Origin: Lewinellaceae bacterium
GTDB lineage: Bacteria; Bacteroidota; Bacteroidia; Chitinophagales; Saprospiraceae
Assembly: GCA_020636435.1 (NCBI GenBank)
Contig: JACJXX010000001.1
Coordinates: forward strand, 1,364,001-1,428,000
Length of the DNA stretch: 64,000 bases
Reading direction: 5' to 3'
Part shown: one piece after another, positions 34,066 through 42,868 of the stretch
Layout of the letters: the number at the start of each line of letters is the position of its first letter
How positions within the stretch are numbered: the first letter of the stretch is position 1
Made by a program: the position numbers and the translations under genes
The notes under the pieces: model-generated
Told to the model about the DNA's origin: nothing
What the model saw: only the letters and a program-made list of their open reading frames with translations
The model's database searches: none

Positions 34066-35368
34066 CCTTATCGGGAAAGGTGCAGTAAAAAGCGGCGCCC
34101 TGCCCTTCAGCGCCCTCTGCCCAAAACCGGCCCTGATGCAGGTTGACGGCCTGCCGGACGATGGCCAGCCCGATGCCTGTTCCTTCAAACTGCTGGACGG
34201 AATGCAGGCGCTTGAAAGGCTTGCCCAGTTCTTTAGCAAACTGCATGTCGAAACCAACGCCATTATCTTTGACGTACAGGACGGCCTGCCCGTTTTCCCG
34301 GTAGGCGCCTATCTCCACCCTCGGGCTGGCCGCGCCCCGGGAATACTTTATGGCGTTGGAAGCCAGATTGGTGAGTATGTGCCATAAGAGCTTGGCGTCG
34401 GCTGGTATGGCGCCCAGGTTCTTCAGGCACAGTTCCGGTTTTTCTCCATCCTCCTTGCCGGCAGTTTGTTCTTCCCAAATGCTTCTTGCCATGGGTTCCA
34501 GCTCCACATTCGATACCTCCAGCCCGCTTTTCCCAATACGGGACAGCAGCAACAGGCCCTCAATGATCTGAAGGATCTTGCCATGGCTGCCTTTGATATG
34601 GCTGAAAAACTCCTCCCGGCTGCCTTCATCCAATTCTCCGGAGCGGATGCGCCGTTCCAGCAATTGGGTGAAGGACTGGGCCAGCCGCAACGGCCCTTTG
34701 AGGTCGTGCGTTATGGCGTAATTAAAGGCCACCAGGTTTTCGTTCGCATTTTGCAATTCCTGGCGCTGTTGAGCGATCTTTTCTTCCCGCTCCTCCAGCT
34801 GGTAGACAATAGTGGCTTTTTCCTGTTCTTGCCTTTCCTGATAACGCATGATGAAGATGGAAAAAAAAGCGATCAGGTAAATGGAAAAGACATAACCAAA
34901 ACTCCCGGCATCGCTGGCCAACAGGACTATCCCCAACCCTGCCATCAGCATAATGCCGCTGTAAAACATATACATGCGCGCTCCGCTGGCAATCATAGGG
35001 ATGACCACCCATACCGTCATGCAGCCAAACGTCACTGCAAATTCCTGCTGAATCGTACTGGAAGGGTTGGAAAAGATCAAAAAAGCAATGCCGTTCATCA
35101 TCAGAATGAAACCGGACAACATGACGGCGTGAAGGAGAATGGCAAAATTGGCGGATTTGCTAAAATACCGGCCGATCAGAAAAACCAGAATGCCCATCAG
35201 CCCGGCTATCCGCCACGGCAGGGTGCCTACCAGTTGGAGGTCGTTATAGTCGAGGTAATAGAATAGCAGGATGGAGGGCGCGGCCAAAGCAGCTGAAAAC
35301 AGCCCAACCCGTTTGGTTTTATGAGCGGCTTCCCGGATGTACCTTTCGTAATGTACGGGCTTCATCAT
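34052..35368 (-). CDS. Membrane sensor histidine kinase
   Basis: 438 residues from the ATG at 35368 (or 35365); the longer frame starts with TTG at 35392. About six membrane spans fill residues 20-180, with no large periplasmic domain, then a coiled coil (YQERQEQEKATIVYQLEERE). HisKA has the phosphoacceptor His (codon at 34706-34708) in ITHDLKGPLRLAQ, and the HATPase domain has NLASNAIKYS, DNGVGFDM and FEGTGIGLAIV. No receiver domain or adjacent response regulator is visible. The signal is unknown. Its last codons overlap the end of bshB1 on the other strand. Confidence 0.88.
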   Translation of the reverse strand: MMKPVHYERYIREAAHKTKRVGLFSAALAAPSILLFYYLDYNDLQLVGTLPWRIAGLMGILVFLIGRYFSKSANFAILLHAVMLSGFILMMNGIAFLIFSNPSSTIQQEFAVTFGCMTVWVVIPMIASGARMYMFYSGIMLMAGLGIVLLASDAGSFGYVFSIYLIAFFSIFIMRYQERQEQEKATIVYQLEEREEKIAQQRQELQNANENLVAFNYAITHDLKGPLRLAQSFTQLLERRIRSGELDEGSREEFFSHIKGSHGKILQIIEGLLLLSRIGKSGLEVSNVELEPMARSIWEEQTAGKEDGEKPELCLKNLGAIPADAKLLWHILTNLASNAIKYSRGAASPRVEIGAYRENGQAVLYVKDNGVGFDMQFAKELGKPFKRLHSVQQFEGTGIGLAIVRQAVNLHQGRFWAEGAEGQGAAFYCTFPDKVTSS

Positions 35369-35487
35369 GCTGGAAGATTGATAAGCGGCCAAAGCCGCCT
35401 TGGGATTACAAAACCAATTAGCCCTCTGATTTCTGTTTCTTTAGCCCTCCTAAAATAATCTTTTTCTTCGAACCGGCAAAGCCCTGG

Positions 35488-35889
35488 TTAATAATCCGGC
35501 AACTTGCCTTCCATTCGCTCTACGTATTGCACTTCTCCCAGGCGGAACTTGACCGGCATGCGGGCGGCCTTCTCCATCTTTACTTCCCACTTGCAGAAAG
35601 CGCCCAGTTTTTCATAAGACCAGGCGGCCGGCATTGGCGGAGCGGAAAGCACCTGCTGCCGGATGGCAGTTTCCGGGATGTGCCCGGCAGGCATAGCCGA
35701 CAGGGAAGGCAGGTGGTAGAAAGCCGTCCCCGCCCGTGCCGTGTCGGCGGGCAGTTGAAGCCCGGGCGCCGCATTGCCGGCATTCGGCGTTTGCCCGGTC
35801 GCTATGCTGCATTGCAGGGCCAGGGCCAGCAGAAGCCAATACTTTGCGGCAACTTGTTTCCAATGCCACCTGCCTCTTTCAACTTTCAT
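35488..35889 (-). CDS. Small secreted protein of unknown function
   Basis: 133 residues. A hydrophobic stretch (YWLLLALALQCSIATGQ, about 17-33) after a basic start looks like a signal peptide. The mature part has no recognisable motif. The start overlaps the last 11 bp of the upstream RNA methyltransferase gene, which suggests translational coupling. No homologous family comes to mind. Confidence 0.55.
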   Translation of the reverse strand: MKVERGRWHWKQVAAKYWLLLALALQCSIATGQTPNAGNAAPGLQLPADTARAGTAFYHLPSLSAMPAGHIPETAIRQQVLSAPPMPAAWSYEKLGAFCKWEVKMEKAARMPVKFRLGEVQYVERMEGKLPDY

Positions 35890-37033
35890 GATCTTCCTTT
35901 TTCTGTTTGCGGCTTCCGCTGTACAACTGATACTGATGAAATTTGCATTCCAGCGCTCCGTTGTAGAGCGCCATTTTCCGGGAAGGCCGCAAGCCTATTT
36001 TTTTCATAGCCTGCTGGTTGGAGGAGATGATCCAGGCCTCGTAGCCGGCAAAGGCCTGCTTGAGGCGGTCGCCGATCATCTGGTAGAATGCTTCGATGTC
36101 TGTTTTTGCCAGGCGTTCGTCGTAGGGCGGGTTCATCACGATGAGCCCTTCTTCCGCCGGCGGCTCCAGCCGTTCGAAGCGCTGGCGGGCTATTTCCACC
36201 TGCCCTTCCAGGCCGGCGGCGAAGGCATTGTGGTTGGCGATCCGCATGGCTTTGAAATCCATGTCGTAGCCGTAGAGGCCATGCCCGAAGGGCGTCACCC
36301 GCTGGCGGGCGTCGGCGAGCAGGTCGGCCCAGAGGCCCTCGTCGTAGTCCGGCCATTTAATAAAACCAAAATACTCGCGCTGCAGTTGCGGCGCCCGGTT
36401 GCAGGCGTAGGTAGCCGCCTCGATCAGAATGGTGCCCGAGCCGCACATGGGGTCGATGAAAGCGCAATCGCGCTGCCAGCCCGTCAGCAGGACCATGCCG
36501 GCGGCCAGCACCTCGTTGATGGGCGCCTCCAGGGCCTCCACCCGGTAGCCCCGCTTGTGCAGCGACTCCTCAGAGCTGTCGAGCGACACGGTGCATTCTT
36601 CCTGAAAGATGTGCACGTTGACCCGCAGCGTAGGGCGGTGCAGGGAAACGTCGGGCCTGCGCCCCTCCTCCTTGCGGAAGCGGTCGACGATAGCGTCCTT
36701 GGTTTTCAGCGCTATGTATTTGGAGTGGTTGAAATGGGGCGAGTTGACCGCCGCGTCCACCGCCAGGGTGTCATTCACCCCCATGTACTGCCGCCAGTCG
36801 ATGTCGAAAATCTTGCGATACAGGCCTTGTTCGTCGCGCACCTTAAAGGAATGAATGGGCTTGAGAATGCGCAGGGCAGTGCGCAGCTCCAGGTTGGCGC
36901 GGTACAGCACCCGCAAATCTCCTTCGAAGTACACAGCGCGGTTGAGGGGTTCGATCGCCGCCGCCCCCAGTTGTTTCAGTTCTTCTGCCAGGACGGGCTC
37001 CAGGCCCGCCATGGTTTTGGCAATAAGCTTCAT
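35879..37033 (-). CDS. THUMP-domain class I SAM-dependent RNA methyltransferase (RlmL N-terminal/YcbY-like)
   Basis: 384 residues. The N-terminal THUMP RNA-binding region (about 1-160) contains LYRANLELRTALRIL and RVNVHIFQEE. The methyltransferase fold follows, with FIDPMCGSGTILIEAA (SAM-binding loop) and the N301-P-P-Y304 motif typical of N2-guanine methylation. The arrangement matches the N-terminal half of RlmL, which makes m2G2445 in 23S rRNA, and stand-alone homologues are usual in Bacteroidota. A small secreted-protein gene overlaps its 3' end. Confidence 0.9.
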   Translation of the reverse strand: MKLIAKTMAGLEPVLAEELKQLGAAAIEPLNRAVYFEGDLRVLYRANLELRTALRILKPIHSFKVRDEQGLYRKIFDIDWRQYMGVNDTLAVDAAVNSPHFNHSKYIALKTKDAIVDRFRKEEGRRPDVSLHRPTLRVNVHIFQEECTVSLDSSEESLHKRGYRVEALEAPINEVLAAGMVLLTGWQRDCAFIDPMCGSGTILIEAATYACNRAPQLQREYFGFIKWPDYDEGLWADLLADARQRVTPFGHGLYGYDMDFKAMRIANHNAFAAGLEGQVEIARQRFERLEPPAEEGLIVMNPPYDERLAKTDIEAFYQMIGDRLKQAFAGYEAWIISSNQQAMKKIGLRPSRKMALYNGALECKFHQYQLYSGSRKQKKEDHES

Positions 37034-37344
37034 ACGCTTTTTTTATCCTTGATCTATTAAATATCCCAAACAAATCTTAAATTAGTGTGCCCTTAAGAAA
37101 TAAAGGGCCATAACCAACTGAACTTTCCCTCCACGACGATTCAATTATGCACAAAAGGGGTAGCTGATAAGGCTACAGCAATATTCTGAACCCATGGGGC
37201 TCAACCATCCGGGATGGAGTGCCAGGGCACAACCCCATGCGCTGCTTTTGAATAAATTAGAACAATAGGCTGGCCAAAAAGCAGTATGAGTACCTAAACC
37301 CAAAGTTTTCGACAGAAAATCAAAAATAATAATCTTTTCGAACC
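37034..37344. other. Divergent intergenic region, small hairpins only
   Basis: This 311-bp gap lies between the methyltransferase and esterase genes. It contains short stem candidates: GTAGC/GCTAC at 37160-37176 and CATGGGG/CCCCATG-type pairing at about 37190-37240. No known riboswitch, tRNA or promoter can be named. Confidence 0.4.
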
Positions 37345-39306
37345 ATGCAGCCAAAAACATTCTTCACTGCCTTTATAGCTCTTGCGTTCTGGATATTGGC
37401 AAGCCCAAGCATTGCTCAGCTAAGCCTTCCTCGCTTTTTTACGGACCACATGGTCCTCCAGCGGGATAAACCCATCAAAGTATGGGGATGGGCGGAGGCC
37501 GGGGCAACGGTAACCGTACGGCTGGCAGCGCTGGAAACCACAGCCACTGCCGGCGCTGACGGCCGCTGGGAAGCCACCTTGCCCATTATGGGCGCCGGCG
37601 GCCCATTTACTTTGTCAGTAAGCAAGGACAGCCAAACGATCAAGCTGGAGGATGTCCTCGTCGGCGATGTCTGGTTCTGTTCCGGCCAATCCAATATGTA
37701 CTGGCCCGTCAACCGTTCCAACGCCGCCGAAGCGGAAATTGCCGCTGCCGATTATCCGGAAATCCGCCTGCTCACCGTGCCCAGCCTGATGGATACCCGG
37801 CTCCGGGACGATTCCGGCTTCACCCGCTGGAATCTCTGCCAGCCGGCTACCATTCCTTATTTCTCGGCTGTTGCCTACTATTTTGGCCGCACCCTGCACC
37901 AGGAACTGGGCGTCCCGATCGGGCTGATCGACGCCACCTGGGGAGGCACTAAGATCGAATCCTGGATGAGCCCCTTTGCTCTGATGGACGATCCGGAACT
38001 CGGGCCAGTCGTCCAATCAACATTCGGGCTCGACCTCCAGTCTACCATGGACAGCATCCGGCAAGCGATCGTGCTTTGGGAAAACCAGATCGACGATCAG
38101 GACATTGGGTTGGCGGAAGCCTGGCAGGCTCCGGGCGCCTTCTGGGAAGGCTGGGAAGCGATGAACCTGCCGATACCCTGGGAATACGCCGGCCTCCCTG
38201 GTGTAGATGGGGTGGTATGGTTTAAAAAAAACGTGGAACTGACGGCCGAACATTTATCGGGGCCGCTCAGCCTTAGCCTCGGCCCCATCGACGACTCGGA
38301 TATCACCTATATCAATGGCGTTGAAGTGGGGCAAACTTTCAAGGCGATCAATGAAAACAGGCTGTATCCGCTGAACCCGCAACTGCTTCATCCAGGAACA
38401 AACACCATAACGGTTAGGGTAAAAGACCACGGCTATCGGGGAGGCTTCTGGGGAACCGCCCAGGCCATGGCCCTGCAAACCAGCCAGGGGCCCCTGCCCC
38501 TGGCCGGCGAATGGAAATATAAAGTGGGGACGCCTGACTCGGGCACCCGCCCTGAGCAGGTCAACCCCAACGCCCTGCCGTCTGTGCTCTACAATGCCAT
38601 GGTCCACCCCTTTACCCCCATGCCCATCCGGGGAATCGCCTGGTACCAGGGGGAGAGCAATGCAGACCAACCTTATTATTACCGGGACCGCTTTCTGTCC
38701 TTCATCTACGACTGGCGAAGCCGGTGGGAAACCAATGACCTCCCCTTTGTCTTCGTCCAGCTCCCTAATTTCAGGCAGCCCTTTTCTAAACCGCAGGAAA
38801 GTGGCTGGGCTACCTTGCGGGAATCCCAGGCGCTGGCGCTGTCTCTTCCCAAAACCGGCATGGCGGTGGCTATCGACCTGGGCGAACCCAATAATATCCA
38901 TCCGGGCAACAAACAGGATGTGGGCTACCGCCTTGCCCTGGCCGCCCGGGCAGTAGCCCAGGGCGAGGACCTGGTGTACAGCGGCCCGGTTTACCAATCC
39001 TCCAGTATTGAGAATGGCGCTATCCTGCTGGAATTCAGCCACATCGGGAGCGGCCTGGCCAGCGTCCACGGGAGGGAGAAACTGCGGGGCTTCGCCATCG
39101 CCGGAGAGAATGGAAGGTTTCAGTGGGCCGAAGCCGAGATCGTAGGCCCCAACCAGGTACGCGTCTACAGCGATGAGGTTCCCAACCCTTTTTACGTGCG
39201 TTACGCCTGGTCCGATAACCCCGGCGAGCTGGACCTCTTCAATGCCGAAGGCCTGCCCGCGGCGCCGTTCCGGACGGATACGCTGCGCGTGCCCTGGCAG
39301 CACTGA
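37345..39306 (+). CDS. Sialate O-acetylesterase-like SGNH hydrolase
   Basis: 653 residues with signal peptide MQPKTFFTAFIALAFWILA. The family (SASA/DUF303) removes O-acetyl groups from sialic acids or from plant and algal polysaccharides. Features are LPRFFTDHMVLQRDKPIKVWG at the start, catalytic Ser116 in the G-Q-S-N-M block (37684-37698), GGTKIESWM, and RGIAWYQGESNA with the oxyanion/helper residues. A jelly-roll-like insert at about 280-370 (SLGPIDDSDITYINGVEVG) is common in longer members. It has no T9SS domain, so it is probably periplasmic. No polysaccharide utilisation cluster is visible nearby. Confidence 0.9.
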   Translation: MQPKTFFTAFIALAFWILASPSIAQLSLPRFFTDHMVLQRDKPIKVWGWAEAGATVTVRLAALETTATAGADGRWEATLPIMGAGGPFTLSVSKDSQTIKLEDVLVGDVWFCSGQSNMYWPVNRSNAAEAEIAAADYPEIRLLTVPSLMDTRLRDDSGFTRWNLCQPATIPYFSAVAYYFGRTLHQELGVPIGLIDATWGGTKIESWMSPFALMDDPELGPVVQSTFGLDLQSTMDSIRQAIVLWENQIDDQDIGLAEAWQAPGAFWEGWEAMNLPIPWEYAGLPGVDGVVWFKKNVELTAEHLSGPLSLSLGPIDDSDITYINGVEVGQTFKAINENRLYPLNPQLLHPGTNTITVRVKDHGYRGGFWGTAQAMALQTSQGPLPLAGEWKYKVGTPDSGTRPEQVNPNALPSVLYNAMVHPFTPMPIRGIAWYQGESNADQPYYYRDRFLSFIYDWRSRWETNDLPFVFVQLPNFRQPFSKPQESGWATLRESQALALSLPKTGMAVAIDLGEPNNIHPGNKQDVGYRLALAARAVAQGEDLVYSGPVYQSSSIENGAILLEFSHIGSGLASVHGREKLRGFAIAGENGRFQWAEAEIVGPNQVRVYSDEVPNPFYVRYAWSDNPGELDLFNAEGLPAAPFRTDTLRVPWQH

Positions 39307-39535
39307 TTTTGGCTATTAATTTCATTAAGAGCTTGTTTAAAATTTAGCCGGCCCGAGTACTGGAGCGCGGACCCCGACAAAATCGGATGCGCGGGGACAT
39401 AACTAAAACATATATTAATAAACGGCAAGTGTTTGGCGGCGAAGCAATTAGCCAATCATTTAGATAAATAAAATAAGCTGTTTAGCTTAAAAGCCTTACG
39501 AGAAAACAGATTAAAGGCCACTAAACAGCTTACCA

Positions 39536-40346
39536 ATGAATAAATGTTACCTGCAAATTAAGGAGAAATTAGCTCAATACCCAATTTGCGAGCTTGCAAA
39601 ACAAACCGGTTTTCAAAAGAGGAAGCCTAAGAAAATAGAAGCATCGGATTTCGTCGCCGGCGCCTTTGAGGCCATCCAGCAAGGCGACCTAAAAGCAGCA
39701 AGCATAGCCAAAGCCATTTCTTATGGCAAGCAAAGGACTGTAAGCCGGAAAGCCGTGGACAACAAGCTGTCCTACCGGCACGAGGGTTTCAGCCGGCGGT
39801 TGTTTGGACAGGCATTGGCGCAGGAGCTGCAACCAAGCAACCATCAGGGAAACAGCTTGTTCGGCTTCTTCAAAGGAGTATTTGTCAATGATTCGAGCTG
39901 CCTGAAAATGCCGGAGAATTTGTCTGTGCTTTTTCCTGGCCCGCATAGCCATACTGGGCAATGCGCAACGGCGCGGATCCAATTGCGCATGGATTTGCTG
40001 AACCACCAGTATAGCCATATCGACATACAGTCTTATAGAGACAACGACCAGAAATATGCCGCCCAGCTAGCCGGGCAAGCCCAGGCTGGAGGCCTGAATA
40101 TTTTTGATTTGGAGTGCGTGACAAAAAAGCGGGGTTGCGGCAGGGCAATCGAAGTCGAAAGTCGTCAGACGACTCAAAGTCGTCAGACGACTGCCTTAAA
40201 ACCCGCGAATATGTCACGCACTCTTTGATTTGGGCTATGCCGTCCTAGGCGCTATGGGAAAAATAGCGGAAAAACAGGCTTATTTCTTGTGCTACGATAA
40301 GCGCAAGGACAGATTAAACCATCTTGAATACTTATATATGTTTTAG
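39536..40346 (+). pseudogene. IS4-family transposase fragment, interrupted
   Basis: The frame begins MNKCYLQIKEKLAQYPICEL and carries FVNDSSCLKMPENLS, which contains the first DDE aspartate, and ATARIQLRMDLLN, as in IS4-family transposases. After NIFDLE at 40111 the frame runs into foreign sequence. Skipping 40112-40232 and continuing gives NIFDLGYAVLGAMGKIAEKQ and KRKDRLN in the same frame, up to a TAG at 40344-40346. The C-terminal half with the remaining catalytic residues is missing, so the gene is dead even without the insert. Confidence 0.8.
40112..40223. mobile_element. Family N: 112-bp mini-element with 9-bp target duplication
   Basis: TTTGATTTG occurs directly before (40103-40111) and after (40224-40232). 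The ends GAGTGCGTGAC and GTCACGCACTC are perfect 11-bp inverted repeats, and GCGGG near each end extends the match. Inside are two copies of the near-palindrome AGTCGTCAGACGACT (about 40159-40190). It has no coding capacity. Confidence 0.88.
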
Positions 40347-40378
40347 TTATGTCCCCGCGCATGCGGCGAATGTCGGGG

Positions 40379-40587
40379 CTGTGGATGCTGTGGATGTGGA
40401 GCGTAGCGACATCCCGGCGCATGCCGGGGCTGTGGATGCTATGGATGCTGTGGATGCTATGGATGCTGTGGATGCTGTGGATGCTGTGGATGCTGTGGAT
40501 GCTGTGGATGCTGTGGATGCTGTGGATGCTATGGATGCTGTGGATGCTATGGATGCTGTGGATGCTATGGATGCTATGGATGTGCAT
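40379..40587. repeat. Long 9-bp tandem array (ATGCTGTGG)
   Basis: About 17 uninterrupted nonamers with T/A variation (GTGGATGCT or ATGGATGCT) cover 40430-40583, after a two-copy array at 40379-40396 and a spacer that repeats the CGGCGCATGCCGGGGCTGTGG sequence of the IS4 end. All reading frames are open through it, so the ORFs predicted here are repeat artefacts. The same unit is coding at 18189-18303. Confidence 0.9.
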
Positions 40588-40669
40588 CCACCGCCCGAAG
40601 GGCGCAGCATCGCCATGGTTTCGGAACGAAACCATGACAAGCATCCACTTAGTATCATTTCAAACTCCT

Positions 40670-42115
40670 TTACCGCACCTTACTTATAGCCTCCACCAGC
40701 CAGTTCTTATTCGCCACCGCCTTGCCGGAGTCCACTTCCCGCCGCAACGCGCCGATGCGTTGTTCGAGGCTTTCCCGCCGCAGCCCGGGCGCCTCGATGC
40801 GTAATTCATAAATCTTTTTGGCCAGTTGCAGGAAGCTGGCGTTGGCCGTTTTGCGGTAATCGGAAATCTCGCGATTGCGCAGCAGGTATTTTTTGAAGGC
40901 CTCCACCAGGGCAAAGAAGGGCTCCGGCTCGTCCAGTTCGTAGTAGCTCTTCAGTTGAATGATCTTGGCGCCCAGGTGGTAGGAAGTGTCGGTAAATTCT
41001 ACATCCTGGAGTTGCAGGAGAGCGTGCTTGTACTCGGCCCGGGCGTAGTGGAGGGCAGCCCGGTTGTAGGCCACGGCGTTGGAGCGCCCTTCTTCTGGCA
41101 GGAACAGCTGGTAATTGTCGATGAACCGTTCCGTCCAGCCGTAGGCGCCCGTGCGGATGGCGGTGGTGACGATGTTCTTAAACGACCACTCCGAAAGTTG
41201 CCCGCGCACGAGCAGCAGCCCCCGCTCCAGCATGAGTTCGTAGAGCTGGAACACCTCGCCGTAGTAGTTGCCTTTCCCGGAGTTGATCTGCCGGATGCAG
41301 TAGTTGAGGGCGTAGTGGTAGAGGGTGCGCAGCTCATCGGCGGTGACTACCTCCGATAGTTCCGGCAGCAGGCTTTTGAGGCCGAAAAAATGCGTCTCCT
41401 CCTCCGGCTGCTCCAGCATCAGCAGGGCCTGGCAGTAGAGCTTCAGGGCCGGCTGCTCCTGCAACGCGGCGTTGTTTTTATAAATGCGGCGCACCTCCTC
41501 CAGGAAGTGGCACTCATAGCCCGCGTTGATCACCGCACTGCGGCTGGCCATGTCGCAGGCGATGCGCAGCTTGTTGCACCAGTAATAGCGGTCCAGCGCG
41601 TCGTTCTCTTGTTGCAGGTGTTTGGTGAAACGCCGCTGGCGGCGGTTGAGCTCGTACTGGTCCAGCTGTTGTTCAAGCAGGGATTCCTGCAAAAAGTATT
41701 CAAAGCTGCGGCCTGCCTGCCGGTCCAGCAGTTGCCGGGCGCGGCGGGCGTTGCGTTGAGCGTGCTTCTCGGCATCGCGCTCCAGCAGTTCGCCGATGAG
41801 CAGGCGTCGTTCAAGGACGGGCTGTTGTTCGTATTGCAGGTAGGCGAGGAAGCCGTACAGCAGCTGCAGCAAGTCGCTGATGAAGTTGTCGAGGCGGGTA
41901 TTGTTGTAAGGCTCGCCCGGATACATCGCCGCCCAGGCGGCCTCGCGGCTCATTTCTTCCGCCTCGAAAGCGGGAGCAAAGCCGTTGATCCAATCGTACA
42001 GCGCCACCACCTTTTCGTGGCGGTTGAAGAACGGAGAGCAGGCGTAGTGGCCGAAGCGGGTGCGCTCGCGGGCGCTCAAGGTGCGGAGGAGTTGGAGGAG
42101 GCTGGTGTTGTGCAT
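40670..42115 (-). CDS. Unknown 481-residue alpha-helical protein
   Basis: The start MHNTSLLQLLRTLSARERTRF and the whole length are helical and rich in Leu, Glu, Arg and Tyr, without signal peptide or membrane span. The later half (HYALNYCIRQINSGKGNYYG, YNRAALHYARAEYKHALLQL, KIIQLKSYYELDE) looks like degenerate TPR repeats. It is therefore likely a cytoplasmic scaffold, but partners are unknown. I know such proteins only as conserved hypothetical proteins. It stands alone, with repeats on both sides. Confidence 0.75.
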   Translation of the reverse strand: MHNTSLLQLLRTLSARERTRFGHYACSPFFNRHEKVVALYDWINGFAPAFEAEEMSREAAWAAMYPGEPYNNTRLDNFISDLLQLLYGFLAYLQYEQQPVLERRLLIGELLERDAEKHAQRNARRARQLLDRQAGRSFEYFLQESLLEQQLDQYELNRRQRRFTKHLQQENDALDRYYWCNKLRIACDMASRSAVINAGYECHFLEEVRRIYKNNAALQEQPALKLYCQALLMLEQPEEETHFFGLKSLLPELSEVVTADELRTLYHYALNYCIRQINSGKGNYYGEVFQLYELMLERGLLLVRGQLSEWSFKNIVTTAIRTGAYGWTERFIDNYQLFLPEEGRSNAVAYNRAALHYARAEYKHALLQLQDVEFTDTSYHLGAKIIQLKSYYELDEPEPFFALVEAFKKYLLRNREISDYRKTANASFLQLAKKIYELRIEAPGLRRESLEQRIGALRREVDSGKAVANKNWLVEAISKVR

Positions 42116-42130
42116 AGATGGTGATGGTTA

Positions 42131-42380
42131 TTAGCCCAAGTTCGATATGTAGCTCCCAACTTTCTATCCCAGGTGTTAAGGTGTTTCGGTATTTCGGTTT
42201 TATGGTATTTCGGCCGCAACACCGTAACCTGGCGAAGCCAGAACCAAGTGTCCTTAAACCGCAGAACCGCAGAACCGCAAAACCGAAACACCGCAAAACC
42301 GCAGAACTCAAAACCGAAACACCGAAACACCGCAATCCCATAAAACCGGAGTTGGGAACTACATATCGAAGACCGGTTAG
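42131..42380. repeat. Family B terminal-inverted-repeat element, copy 2
   Basis: The left end TTAGCCCAAGTTCGATATGTAG and right end CTACATATCGAAGACCGGTTAG match copy 1, as do CTATCCCAGGTGTTA and ATGGTATTTCGGCCGCAA inside. The centre is expanded by ACCGAAACACCGCAAAACC-type short repeats (42230-42335). No clear target duplication is visible here. Confidence 0.78.
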
Positions 42381-42402
42381 GATAGCAGGAAGGGGAAAGT
42401 CG

Positions 42403-42478
42403 TTACTTTTATAATCGTTACTTTTATAATCGTTACTTTTATAATCATTATTTTTATAATCATTATAAAAATAACGAT
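42403..42478. repeat. Family C element, copy 3: 15-bp tandem units
   Basis: Three exact copies of CGTTACTTTTATAAT and one variant (CATTATTTTTATAAT) are followed by their inverted form CATTATAAAAATAACG. It starts 22 bp after family B copy 2. Confidence 0.85.
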
Positions 42479-42506
42479 TGTGGGAAGCTAGTGCTGTCGG
42501 CACTAG

Positions 42507-42682
42507 TACTACTTTGTTAACTTAAAATCTCGCATGGCCGAAGTGCCTGGAGCGCGGGCCTCCAGGCCCGCATAAACCTGCTTTAAGCAGGTTTTTAGCA
42601 TGATATTGCCTTTTTATGGGCTGCCCGAGGCAGCCCTCGCGGGCCTGGAGGCCCGCGCTCCTGTTAAGTTAACAAAGTAGTA
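42507..42682. repeat. Element F1 with nested perfect palindromes, flanked by CTAG
   Basis: The ends TACTACTTTGTTAACTTAA and TTAAGTTAACAAAGTAGTA are exact 19-bp complements, with CTAG on both sides (42503-42506 and 42683-42686). Inside, 42549-42571 and 42639-42661 are another perfect 23-bp pair (GGAGCGCGGGCCTCC...), and within that are two more hairpins: AAACCTGC/GCAGGTTT at about 42575-42593 and GGGCTGCC/GGCAGCCC at 42618-42636. Confidence 0.85.
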
Positions 42683-42686
42683 CTAG

Positions 42687-42864
42687 TCATTAGTTTCGCG
42701 TTTTTGGAGCAACCCTGCACCAGTGTTTACTTGGGGTGTACATTATTTCTCCCATACCTTGGTCTACAGGTGGTGTGGGAGAAAACCCCACTATTCCAAA
42801 CAACTGTTAGTCAATGTGTTGATTCTCAGTGCTAAAGTCGCCTGGAAAAACGCGAAACTAATGA
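42687..42864. repeat. Element F2, flanked by CTAG
   Basis: TCATTAGTTTCGCGTTTTT (42687-42705) and its exact complement (42846-42864) bound a 140-bp interior without coding capacity. CTAG is directly outside on both sides (42683-42686 shared with F1, and 42865-42868). Confidence 0.85.
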
Positions 42865-42868
42865 CTAG

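Larger units (their letters stand above)
39372..40378. mobile_element. Degenerate IS4-type element bounded by long inverted repeats
   Basis: The ends pair over about 40 bp with a mismatched middle. The best part is a perfect 29-bp pair at 39387-39415 and 40334-40362 (containing GCGGGGACATAACTAAAAC), extended outward by CCCCGACA / TGTCGGGG. Inside is a truncated IS4 transposase that is itself interrupted by a 112-bp mini-element. No flanking target duplication could be recognised. Confidence 0.7.

Noticed and set aside
35774..37060. 428-codon plus-strand frame opposite the RNA methyltransferase
   Set aside because: Antisense to a gene with THUMP and NPPY motifs.
37160..37250. Possible riboswitch or tRNA-like RNA upstream of the esterase
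   Set aside because: Only short stems are visible, with no cloverleaf, anticodon arm or known riboswitch core.
40379..40587. Possible CRISPR array
   Set aside because: The unit is a 9-bp tandem repeat without spacers, and no cas genes are present.
40252..40804. Several open frames rich in HSI, AVD or LWM repeats
   Set aside because: All come from the 9-bp array, which is open in every frame. No start region or conserved sequence supports a protein.
42403..42478. Possible replication-origin iterons (15-bp repeats)
   Set aside because: The same word occurs elsewhere as a palindrome, there is no dnaA or rep gene nearby, and the repeats belong to dispersed family C.
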